A DNA stretch of 5,229 bases. Source: Verrucomicrobiota bacterium. GTDB lineage: Bacteria; Verrucomicrobiota; Verrucomicrobiia; Limisphaerales; CAIQOK01. Position numbers and translations under genes: made by a program. The notes below the pieces were generated by a model, which saw only the letters and a program-made list of their open reading frames with translations, made no database searches and was not told where the DNA came from. Where the stretch lies: positions 1 to 5,229 of the forward strand of contig JANYDP010000546.1 of NCBI GenBank assembly GCA_025363535.1. The letters run 5' to 3'. Positions 1 to 5,229 of this stretch are shown here, one piece after another (the first letter of the stretch is position 1; each line of letters begins with the position of its first letter).

Positions 1-680
1 TGCTCGGCGACATCCAGCAGTTCGTTCTGGCGTTTGTAGGAACAGACCGTGCCGGCATTCAGGAGGACGCACTTGGCCGGGCGCGCGGGCGGCAGCGGAG
101 TTTGAAAAAAAGCTTCACGGACGGCGTTGGCCACCAGCCAGGTCTGGCAGGTGCGCACGCGGACTTTTTCCTGGGTGAACCGGGAGTTGGCCAGCACCCC
201 GGCGGTGCGCCGCAACGACCAATTTTCCAGCAGCCGGGCGATCCAATAATAGCTGCCGGGGCGGGCGTGGAGCAACGGAACCATCTCGCTCATGATGCCC
301 AGCAAGGTGATGACGTTCGGATAACCGGAGAACGTGGCGCAAATCGCGGCATCGCCTTCGGAACCTTGGCCGTGCACCAGATCAGGCTGGATTTGCTGCA
401 CGCACCGCCGCGTGGCGCGGATGCAGCCCTGGTAGCCGGTGCGCATCCAGCCGATCTTCGGCACCACCAAGCTGTGAAACCAGATGTTGTCAGCCAACTT
501 CTCGGGCGATTGCACGGGCTGGCGGGTACAGGAAATGACATGCACCTCCACCTCCTTGGGAAATTCGGCGAAGCCCGAGAACAACGCCTCCGGGGCGGGG
601 CCGAACCACGGGGCGGTCTTGTCGAACTGCTGAAGGTGCGAACGATTATCGGTGGTGAGCTGGACGATTTTTAATTTCAT
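1..680 (-). CDS. GT4-type glycosyltransferase, N-terminal part, runs off the left edge
   Basis: The minus-strand frame from the ATG at 680-678 stays open for 226 codons to the window edge, so the 3' part is missing. The protein starts MKLKIVQLTT, a short beta strand typical of a Rossmann-like GT-B fold. Landmarks are APWFGPAPEALFSGF (23-37), DLVHGQGSEGD (100-110), PNVITLLGIM (121-130), a helical stretch with LENWSLRRTAGVLANSRFT (151-169), and VANAVREAFF (183-192). LLNAGTVCSYKRQNELLDVA (206-225) resembles the first strand and helix of the GT4 C-terminal donor-binding domain. Family knowledge implies a cytoplasmic retaining transferase using an activated sugar for surface glycan synthesis; the donor-site ExxxxxxxE motif would lie outside the window, so the substrate is unknown. 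In relatives I recall, position 127 is usually His (T-H-G), while here it is Leu. No clear Shine-Dalgarno precedes the ATG. The gene follows the lyase gene in the same direction after 180 bp. Confidence 0.9.
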   Translation of the reverse strand, partial: MKLKIVQLTTDNRSHLQQFDKTAPWFGPAPEALFSGFAEFPKEVEVHVISCTRQPVQSPEKLADNIWFHSLVVPKIGWMRTGYQGCIRATRRCVQQIQPDLVHGQGSEGDAAICATFSGYPNVITLLGIMSEMVPLLHARPGSYYWIARLLENWSLRRTAGVLANSRFTQEKVRVRTCQTWLVANAVREAFFQTPLPPARPAKCVLLNAGTVCSYKRQNELLDVAE

Positions 681-707
681 TCGGCGGGCAACAATCGTTC
701 GAATGCG

Positions 708-726
708 GCAGCCGTGGCCGGGCTGC
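708..726 (-). other. small hairpin in the glycosyltransferase leader
   Basis: GCAGCC (708-713) and GGCTGC (721-726) are perfect inverted arms around a 7-base loop. If the promoter proposed at 732-760 is real, the hairpin would sit at the very 5' end of the mRNA, about 30 bases before the ATG, where it might stabilise the transcript. A 6-bp GC stem is easily produced by chance in GC-rich DNA, so no function is claimed. Confidence 0.25.
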
Positions 727-731
727 ATCTA

Positions 732-760
732 ATTATTGGTTGAGGCGGGCGGATGCGCAA
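732..760 (-). promoter_or_regulatory. possible sigma-70 type promoter for the glycosyltransferase
   Basis: Read on the minus strand, TTGCGC (760-755) is followed after exactly 17 bases by AATAAT (737-732). The -10 box matches TATAAT at five of six positions, while the -35 box matches TTGACA at only the first three. Transcription would begin near 725 and leave a leader of about 45 bases before the ATG at 680. The AT-rich patch stands out in otherwise GC-rich DNA. It is a consensus match only, and promoter preferences in this phylum are not well known. Confidence 0.3.
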
Positions 761-830
761 TGTGCTGCAATCATTGGCGGTTCCGGCTGCAAAGTAAAAT
801 CTTTTCAAAGGCGCGCGGGCTGAATGCTGC

Positions 831-852
831 AGGACGCGGTGGCCCGCGTCCT
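831..852 (-). terminator. GC-rich stem-loop after the lyase gene, possible terminator
   Basis: AGGACGCGG (831-839) and CCGCGTCCT (844-852) form a perfect 9-bp stem with a TGGC loop, starting 8 bases after the stop codon of the large secreted protein. No U-run follows directly on the minus strand; the nearest T-rich stretch, TTTGAAAAGATTTT, lies roughly 15-35 bases further on. It may therefore be a non-canonical terminator, a 3'-end stabiliser, or a REP-like repeat copy. Its placement argues against simple cotranscription with the downstream glycosyltransferase. Confidence 0.5.
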
Positions 853-860
853 GGCCGAAC

Positions 861-3800
861 TCAGGGCAGTTGCAGCAGATAAAATTTTTGCGGCTGGGCG
901 GCGTCCACGGAGTTGGTGAAGGAAAAATTTCCACCGGCATCAAACGGATTGGTGGCCAGCACGTCCCACGACGCGCGCGGCACAGAGAGATTGGTGGTGG
1001 CCAACACGTAGTAGCTGCCGTTCGCCAGACCGTTGCTGCCAGAGAGGGTGAGCGCCGTGCCGGAAAGATTGACCGAGCCGAATACCGGCGGCGCGGCGGG
1101 CGCGGTGCTGATGACGCTGATAATTCCGTTGGTGTTCAGACCGTTCGTGTTCCACGCGAGGCCGGCCAGCAGCGGCGGAAGCTGGACGTTGGAAAAATTT
1201 CCACTGTAACTCGCCGCGTTGAAGAGCTTGAAGGAATCGCCTGCCGCGAACGGTGTGCCGCCGCTGTTCGTGGCGATGAGCGTGCCGCCATTGGCCAGGG
1301 CACCGAAAACGATGGCCGCATCATTCGTCAGCGGAGCGTGGCTGATTTCAAAATAATTTGTGCTGCCAGACGCGAGCGTGAGGGCATTGCTGAAGGTCAG
1401 CGTGCCGATGGTGTTGCTGCCAGGCGCAAGGATGGCATTCGGGTTGACGAAAAAATTTCCAACCACGGTTCCATTGCCGCCCAGGCGCTGCCCGCCGAGC
1501 AGGTTCATGCCGGGGCTGGTGTTGAGCGTTGCGCCCGCCGCAATCTGGATGCTGCCAGAATTCGGCATCAAGCCCCGCCCGGAAAGCGTCAACGTGCCGG
1601 CATTGATGATCGTCGGGCCGGTGTAGGTTTCGCCGGCGGACAAGGTCAAAATCCCGGCTCCAAGTTTTGTCAATCCACCATCCGGTGTAGAACCAAGCGC
1701 GGGATCGTGAACCAGCGGCGCGGCGATGGTGATGGCGAACCCGCCGTCGTCAATGATCGCGCCGCCGGCCTGCACGATGTTACTCGCAACATTGAACGCG
1801 GGGAGGAACGCCGCGTTGTTCGCGCCCGCTTTCAACACGCCGCCGTTGAAGGCGAAGGAATTGGTCTGCGACGTTTTTGTTTTCGTGAACCCGCCGACGG
1901 TGAACGTGCCGCCGTTCAGGCGGATGAACGTGTTGGCCGTGGTGCGGTTCACGTTCTGCACATCAAAATTATTCGCGCCGCAGTTGAGCACGGCGCTGTT
2001 CTGGATCGTGAGCGTGGAGTTGCCGCCGGCCTGACCGCCGCCCAAGTTGCAAACACCAAGCGTCACGACAGCGTTGTCCTTGATCGTCACATTGGCGCTG
2101 CGGTTGCCGCCGCTGCCGTCGCGCCCGAACGCCGTGGCCCCGCCGGTCGCGCTAATGACGGCGTTGGAGGCGATCTGCAACGTGCCGCGCGGGACGATGA
2201 AATTTTGCGCGCCCAGCAAGGCGTTGCCGGTGAAAATCAGCGTGCCGCCATCGCTGCCGGGTCGCCACGACGCGCCGCCAGAAGAAATAATATTGCCCGC
2301 CCAGGTGCCGGTGTTGCCGTTCGTGCCGGCCATGCTCAAATCCGAAGTTGAAGCAGGCAGAATAAAATCATTCGTGATGACAACGTTGTTGCCGAGGAAC
2401 ACGTAGCCACCGGTATAGACGACCGGCCCGGTGCCGACGGCGGCGTTGTTCACGATGAAAATATTTCCGACGGCGTTGGTCGTGCCGCCGCTGTACGTGC
2501 TGGCGTTGCTCAAGGTCAGCATCGCGCCCGCGCCGCTCATCGTGACGGCACCGGAACCGCTGATGGCATTGGTGCGCGTGACGAAACCGCCTGGTGAAAA
2601 AATCAGCGAGCCGTTGTTGATGATGTCGCTCGGTGGCGGCGTGCCGCTGAACTTAAGCGTGCCGGCATTGACGGTGGTCAAGTTCGTATAGGTCTGAGTG
2701 CCACTTAAGGTCAGCGCACCCGGGCCGCTTTTGGTCAAGGTGCCGGAGCCGCTGACGTTCACCGTGCTGGTGAGCGTGCCGGGCGTATTGTAGATGAGCG
2801 TGTCATTGTTAACCACGTTGCCGCCGAAACCACCATTCAAGCTGACGCCATCGCCGACTTGTACGCTGCCGTCGTTGATGGTGGCACCGCCGGTGGCGGT
2901 GTTCGGGGTGAACAGGTTGAGCTGGCCTGAACCGGTTTTGAAAATGGCGGTGCCGCCGGAAAGAAATCCGCTGCCGCTGAAGGTGTAGTCCTGCTGCGCC
3001 AGAACATAAACGGTTCCGGCGGGCAGCGAACCGCTAAGATTGATGGCGGGCGAGTTCGAGCCGGTGTCGTCGAAGGTTACGGTGTCGCCTGAATTAAAGA
3101 CGACGAGGTTGGTGCCGTTGAACCAGTTTGCGCCGCTGCCGTTGCCCCACACGTTCGCCACGCCGTCACCTTGCCAGATCAGATTGTTGGGTGTCACGAC
3201 GGTGGTCATCAGCACGGTGACGGTGTTGGTCCACGCGGTGCCGTCGCTGCCGGTGACGGTGAATTGAAAAGCCCCCAGCCCGGAAAAATTCGCCACCGGG
3301 ACAAAGTGCGCGACGTGGCCGCTGTTCAACGTGACGACACCGTTGCTCAAAATGGTGGTGGTGTAGGTCGGACTTACGTTGGTGAAGCCGCTGGTGTATT
3401 GCCACAGATCAATGTCCACGGGCGTGTTGGTGATTGTGAAGGCGTGCGGGTCGGCGAGCCAGTTGATGTAGCGCTCGACGTTCGCGTAGCCGTCCGCACC
3501 AATGGTCATCGCGTCGCTCGCGGAATTAAAATTTAGGCCGACGGCTTTTTCCCAGTAGTCGGGCATCCCGTCGTTGTCGGTGTCAATCGCCGCCACACCG
3601 CCGTTGATCGTGCCGTAGCCGTTGTTGCCGAGACCGGTCTGCGTCTGGCTCGTGTAAAAGCCGCTGCCCGGTCCCGCCGTTCCAGCGGTGTAACCCGTCG
3701 CGCCGTTGCCGACTGTCTTGACCTGGCTGATCACGAGGTCGTCCATCTGGTCGCGCGGAAAAGCGCCCGCTTGTGAGACGCATAAACGATACGCCGTCGT

Positions 3801-4775
3801 CGCGCTGTAATTGGTCAGCGCCGGCGTGAGCGCGGACCACGGCGCGGTGAGCACCGTGCCGCCGCCTTGATACCAGTACGGCGAATTGGCCGTGCCGTTC
3901 AATGCGCTGTCGCGGTTGCCGTCCAGGAGATTGCCGACGTAGTAGAGGCTCTGGTTGTTGTCCAATTGAAAGAAGGGAAAATCCGAACTGCCACCGTCGC
4001 CCGGCCCGCTGATGAAATAATTGTTCACCAGATCGTGACTGAACGTCGTGCTGGTGTGCGTGGTGTAACCGCCGCCGCAGTTGTAGAGGACGTTGTTCAC
4101 GAAGATGTCGTTGATTTTGGAAAGCGGATTGCGGTTGTGCGAATTGGCGAAGATGGTGTTGAACCACGACATCGTGCTGTTCGGGGATTCCGTATGCGCG
4201 CCAAACTGCTGGCCGGTGGGATCGGCGGCGAGACAGTTTTGAAACGTGACCTCGGTAACAGGCGTCGTCTGCCAGTTGCCGCTTACTGCATCCACGTTGT
4301 TCCACGGGCCGAACTCCATCGAGCAGTGGTCGAAAATCATCGTGCGTCCGTCGGCGAAGGCCAGCGCGTCGTCGGTGGAACTCGCGGTTTCGCTTCCGGG
4401 CCGGATGCGGATGCAGCGGCAGATGATGTTGCTGCGGCTGGAGAAGGAAATTTCCCCGCCGCGAAACCCGATGCCGCCGCCCGGTGCGGTCTGGCCGGCA
4501 ATCGTGAGATCCCCGGCGCACGAAACGGCGGAGTTTAATTTAATGTAGCCGCCGACATCGAACACCACGATGCGATGGCTGTGTGCGACGGCATCGCGGA
4601 ACGAGCCGGTGCCGCTGTCGGCCAGCGTCGTGACGTGATAGACCGTGCCGCCGCGCCCGCCGGTGACGTTCGCGCCAAAGCCGAGCGCGCCGGGAAAGGC
4701 GGGGGTTTGGGCGTGGGAAGGCAGAACGGAGAGCAAAAGAATAACACCAAACTCCAAGCTCCAAGCTCCGAACAT
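861..4775 (-). CDS. Secreted PL1-type pectate-lyase-like protein with PATR beta repeats
   Basis: This 1304-residue exported protein probably cleaves or binds pectin-like polysaccharide. A signal peptide (1-22, hydrophobic VILLLSV, cleavage after SHA) precedes a PL1 right-handed beta-helix at about 26-345. Its motifs are GFGANVTGGRGGTVYHVTTL (32-51), VFDVGGYI, LTIAGQTAPGGGI (90-102), IFDHCS (147-152), DPTGQQFGAH (185-194) and HNRNPLSKINDIFVNNVLYN (213-232), where R215 aligns with the PL1 catalytic arginine. DTDNDGMPDYWE (398-409) is a calcium-binding loop. Residues 466-527 look cadherin/Ig-like, about 531-1200 is PATR-type beta repeat, and 1229-1304 is a C-terminal domain ending FYLLQLP. No autotransporter barrel is visible. 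The start chosen is the ATG at 4775, the only one placing a signal sequence at the N-terminus. Upstream in-frame ATGs at 4940 and 5171 would add 55 or 132 residues translated from intergenic repeats. Activity is inferred, as the canonical PL1 W-x-x-D-E motif is altered. Confidence 0.92.
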   Translation of the reverse strand: MFGAWSLEFGVILLLSVLPSHAQTPAFPGALGFGANVTGGRGGTVYHVTTLADSGTGSFRDAVAHSHRIVVFDVGGYIKLNSAVSCAGDLTIAGQTAPGGGIGFRGGEISFSSRSNIICRCIRIRPGSETASSTDDALAFADGRTMIFDHCSMEFGPWNNVDAVSGNWQTTPVTEVTFQNCLAADPTGQQFGAHTESPNSTMSWFNTIFANSHNRNPLSKINDIFVNNVLYNCGGGYTTHTSTTFSHDLVNNYFISGPGDGGSSDFPFFQLDNNQSLYYVGNLLDGNRDSALNGTANSPYWYQGGGTVLTAPWSALTPALTNYSATTAYRLCVSQAGAFPRDQMDDLVISQVKTVGNGATGYTAGTAGPGSGFYTSQTQTGLGNNGYGTINGGVAAIDTDNDGMPDYWEKAVGLNFNSASDAMTIGADGYANVERYINWLADPHAFTITNTPVDIDLWQYTSGFTNVSPTYTTTILSNGVVTLNSGHVAHFVPVANFSGLGAFQFTVTGSDGTAWTNTVTVLMTTVVTPNNLIWQGDGVANVWGNGSGANWFNGTNLVVFNSGDTVTFDDTGSNSPAINLSGSLPAGTVYVLAQQDYTFSGSGFLSGGTAIFKTGSGQLNLFTPNTATGGATINDGSVQVGDGVSLNGGFGGNVVNNDTLIYNTPGTLTSTVNVSGSGTLTKSGPGALTLSGTQTYTNLTTVNAGTLKFSGTPPPSDIINNGSLIFSPGGFVTRTNAISGSGAVTMSGAGAMLTLSNASTYSGGTTNAVGNIFIVNNAAVGTGPVVYTGGYVFLGNNVVITNDFILPASTSDLSMAGTNGNTGTWAGNIISSGGASWRPGSDGGTLIFTGNALLGAQNFIVPRGTLQIASNAVISATGGATAFGRDGSGGNRSANVTIKDNAVVTLGVCNLGGGQAGGNSTLTIQNSAVLNCGANNFDVQNVNRTTANTFIRLNGGTFTVGGFTKTKTSQTNSFAFNGGVLKAGANNAAFLPAFNVASNIVQAGGAIIDDGGFAITIAAPLVHDPALGSTPDGGLTKLGAGILTLSAGETYTGPTIINAGTLTLSGRGLMPNSGSIQIAAGATLNTSPGMNLLGGQRLGGNGTVVGNFFVNPNAILAPGSNTIGTLTFSNALTLASGSTNYFEISHAPLTNDAAIVFGALANGGTLIATNSGGTPFAAGDSFKLFNAASYSGNFSNVQLPPLLAGLAWNTNGLNTNGIISVISTAPAAPPVFGSVNLSGTALTLSGSNGLANGSYYVLATTNLSVPRASWDVLATNPFDAGGNFSFTNSVDAAQPQKFYLLQLP
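1578..2954 (-). repeat. autotransporter-associated beta-strand (PATR) repeat region within the lyase-like protein
   Basis: The encoded protein carries several diverged copies of a roughly 30-residue unit of the form G-x-L-x-K-x-G-x-G-x-L-x-L-S-G-x-x-x-Y-x-G-x-T-x-x-x-x-G-T-L-x-x. The clearest copies are residues 678-711 (TLTKSGPGALTLSG onward), 739-772 (SGAVTMSGAGAMLTLSN onward) and 1031-1066 (GLTKLGAGILTLSAGETYTG onward). Weaker copies lie at 608-640 and 842-870. The units are similar as protein but not near-identical as DNA, so the array is old. In other bacteria this repeat builds beta-helical passenger stalks; here it probably forms a long rod holding the catalytic domain away from its anchor. 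Confidence 0.8.
4752..4772. repeat. three-copy heptamer tandem repeat at the lyase start
   Basis: On the plus strand CTCCAAG (4752-4758), CTCCAAG (4759-4765) and CTCCGAA (4766-4772) lie head to tail. Read on the minus strand they encode residues 2-8 of the signal peptide, FGAWSLE, directly after the ATG. I recall similar GAGCTTGGAG-type heptamer runs scattered through Verrucomicrobiota genomes. The repeat replaces the expected positively charged n-region of the signal peptide. Confidence 0.75.
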
Positions 4776-4777
4776 AA

Positions 4778-4904
4778 TTGAGACTCGTGCGATTACGTGA
4801 CGGTGCGCGAAGCATTGCTCCGCGCGAATTTCGCGGGACCCGGCGGAGCAATGCTCCGCGCTCCGGTTGCGTGATTGTGCGACGCTCCCATTCGCGGGTC
4901 TCAA
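4778..4904 (+). repeat. long imperfect inverted repeat / stem-loop just upstream of the lyase start
   Basis: The ends TTGAGAC (4778-4784) and GTCTCAA (4898-4904) are perfect inverted repeats. Inside, 4785-4810 pairs with 4856-4882, and AGCATTGCTCCGC (4811-4823) pairs perfectly with 4843-4855. The only interruptions are two mismatches (4810/4856, 4804/4862), a one-base bulge at 4866 and a 15-base bulge at 4883-4897. Six further positions would be G-U pairs in plus-strand RNA. The centre holds smaller palindromes, 4823-4828 with 4830-4835 and 4843-4849 with 4853-4859, so two tandem hairpins could form instead. It looks like a REP/BIME-like or miniature element; no target-site duplication is visible. 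It ends two bases before the lyase ATG. Confidence 0.75.
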
Positions 4905-5026
4905 CAAGCGGGCGCAGCATTTCATCAGTGAATTCGTCATGTATGCGAAAAGAGTAGCAGAGAAACGCCGCCTGCCCAGCCGCCATTTTTGGTTTGGGAG
5001 TGATGCTTGCCCACGTCGAGGGTGTT

Positions 5027-5149
5027 TTGGAGTGCGCTGGCAGAGCGCAGCGGCGACAGCGCTTTCGGGCGGGCGGAAATCTTTCTGAAATCGGAAATCT
5101 TCCGTGCGGGCGAAAGCGGCGTGGTGCTCCGCTTCCCGCCGCCGTCCAA
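5027..5149. repeat. imperfect inverted repeat, MITE- or REP-like
   Basis: The outer ends TTGGA (5027-5031) and TCCAA (5145-5149) are inverted. Further in, CGCTTTCG (5060-5067) pairs with CGAAAGCG (5111-5118), and after a symmetrical 6-base internal loop CGGAA (5074-5078) pairs with TTCCG (5100-5104). Between 5032 and 5059 and between 5119 and 5144 the arms are only loosely complementary. The TTGGAGTGCG...CGCTTTCG layout resembles a degenerate palindromic intergenic repeat I recall from Verrucomicrobiota. No transposase lies nearby. Confidence 0.5.
5074..5101. repeat. 10-bp direct repeat pair inside the inverted repeat
   Basis: CGGAAATCTT occurs at 5074-5083 and again at 5092-5101, with a related TGAAATC between them. 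The 18-bp period and the position at the apex of the surrounding inverted repeat suggest a local slippage duplication within the loop of an intergenic element. An operator for a dimeric regulator is possible but unsupported. Confidence 0.5.
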
Positions 5150-5169
5150 GATGACGCAGGGGCGCGGAC

Positions 5170-5190
5170 AATCCCGACGGGATTTTGATT
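5170..5190 (+). terminator. weak terminator-like hairpin on the plus strand
   Basis: AATCCC (5170-5175) and GGGATT (5179-5184) form a 6-bp stem with a GAC loop, and the plus strand continues TTGATT after the stem, giving a T-rich tail GATTTTGATTTTG. The stem is short for an intrinsic terminator and no plus-strand gene is visible to its left, so it may simply be part of a repeat. It could end an antisense RNA coming from the 4778-4904 stem-loop. Confidence 0.3.
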
Positions 5191-5196
5191 TTGAAC

Positions 5197-5223
5197 CACG
5201 AAATACACGAACCACACGAAAAG
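5197..5223. repeat. 9-bp tandem repeat, CACGAAnnn x3
   Basis: CACGAA begins at 5197, 5206 and 5215, exactly 9 bases apart, with variable triplets ATA, CCA and AAG between. Read on the minus strand it gives TTCGTG-based units that would translate as F-V-W, F-V-Y and F-V-V. I recognise this TTCGTGTATTTCGTGG style as a short intergenic repeat common in Verrucomicrobiota and related phyla. It is not part of a supported gene here. Confidence 0.75.
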
Positions 5224-5229
5224 GTTTTC

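Larger units (their letters stand above)
4905..5229. other. intergenic stretch with no convincing gene
   Basis: No frame here shows a recognisable protein family, a good ribosome binding site or a coherent composition. Translations are rich in Arg, Pro and Ser, as expected from GC-rich repeats read through. What the stretch holds is structure: an inverted repeat at 5027-5149, a terminator-like hairpin at 5170-5190 and a 9-bp tandem repeat at 5197-5223. The promoter of the lyase gene should lie in or near this region, but I found no convincing -35/-10 pair. Confidence 0.65.

Noticed and set aside
102..674. 190-codon plus-strand frame near the left edge
   Set aside because: It is antisense to the glycosyltransferase, whose minus-strand frame has clear GT4 motifs; the plus-strand product matches nothing I recognise.
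677..943. 88-codon minus-strand frame whose stop overlaps the glycosyltransferase ATG
   Set aside because: It starts inside the lyase coding region out of frame and crosses the terminator-like hairpin. The stop-start overlap tempts one to see translational coupling, but the product has no coherent features.
870..2351. Long open frame of 493 codons on the plus strand, opposite the lyase-like gene
   Set aside because: The translation is Arg-, Gly- and Ala-rich with no recognisable domain, and it lies wholly antisense to a gene with strong protein-level evidence. GC-rich third positions of the real gene explain the lack of stops.
1578..2954. Possible CRISPR array, because of recurring GTGCCGGC-like and GCCGTTG-like strings
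   Set aside because: The spacing is irregular, copies are not identical, and the pattern is fully explained by codons for Gly-Thr-Leu and Asn-Gly in the protein repeats.
3583..4521. 312-codon minus-strand frame inside the pectate-lyase region
   Set aside because: It is the out-of-frame reading of the lyase domain, extremely Arg/Gln/His-rich and without family motifs.
4778..4904. Rho-independent terminator or riboswitch for the lyase gene
   Set aside because: On the lyase transcript strand there is no U-run after the stem, six positions become A-C mismatches, and no known riboswitch core motif is visible.
4776..5171. 132-residue N-terminal extension of the lyase-like protein from the ATG at 5171
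   Set aside because: It would put the signal peptide at residues 133-154, and the extra sequence is a translation of intergenic inverted repeats.

Overview
The window looks like a piece of a Verrucomicrobiota chromosome, probably a Pedosphaera/Limisphaerales-type soil or freshwater lineage. This rests on protein style rather than any marker gene. The window holds a very large secreted pectate-lyase-like protein carrying autotransporter-type beta repeats and a C-terminal domain ending in FYLLQLP, a GT4 glycosyltransferase of a type I associate with this phylum, and intergenic DNA full of small inverted and tandem repeats.

Layout: both supported genes are on the minus strand, so the biological order runs from right to left. 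Positions 4776-5229 hold no convincing gene. They contain a 9-bp tandem repeat, a small terminator-like hairpin, an imperfect inverted repeat with short internal direct repeats, and a long stem-loop ending two bases before the next gene's start codon. Positions 4775-861 encode a 1304-residue exported multidomain protein: signal peptide, PL1 pectate-lyase-like beta-helix, calcium-binding DxDxDG loop, cadherin/Ig-like module, long PATR beta-repeat region and C-terminal domain. Positions 681-860 are intergenic, with a strong GC hairpin just past the stop codon and a possible promoter. Positions 680-1 encode the first 226 residues of a GT4-type glycosyltransferase that continues beyond the left edge.

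How they fit together: the large protein probably acts on pectin-like or other uronic-acid polysaccharide outside the cytoplasm. The glycosyltransferase builds glycans in the cytoplasm, such as exopolysaccharide or O-antigen. The 180-bp gap with its hairpin suggests separate transcription units, and nothing here ties them into one pathway. The least routine signals are the 127-bp stem-loop whose six non-Watson-Crick transitions are all G-U in plus-strand RNA, antisense to the lyase leader, and a signal peptide whose first codons are made by a heptamer repeat.
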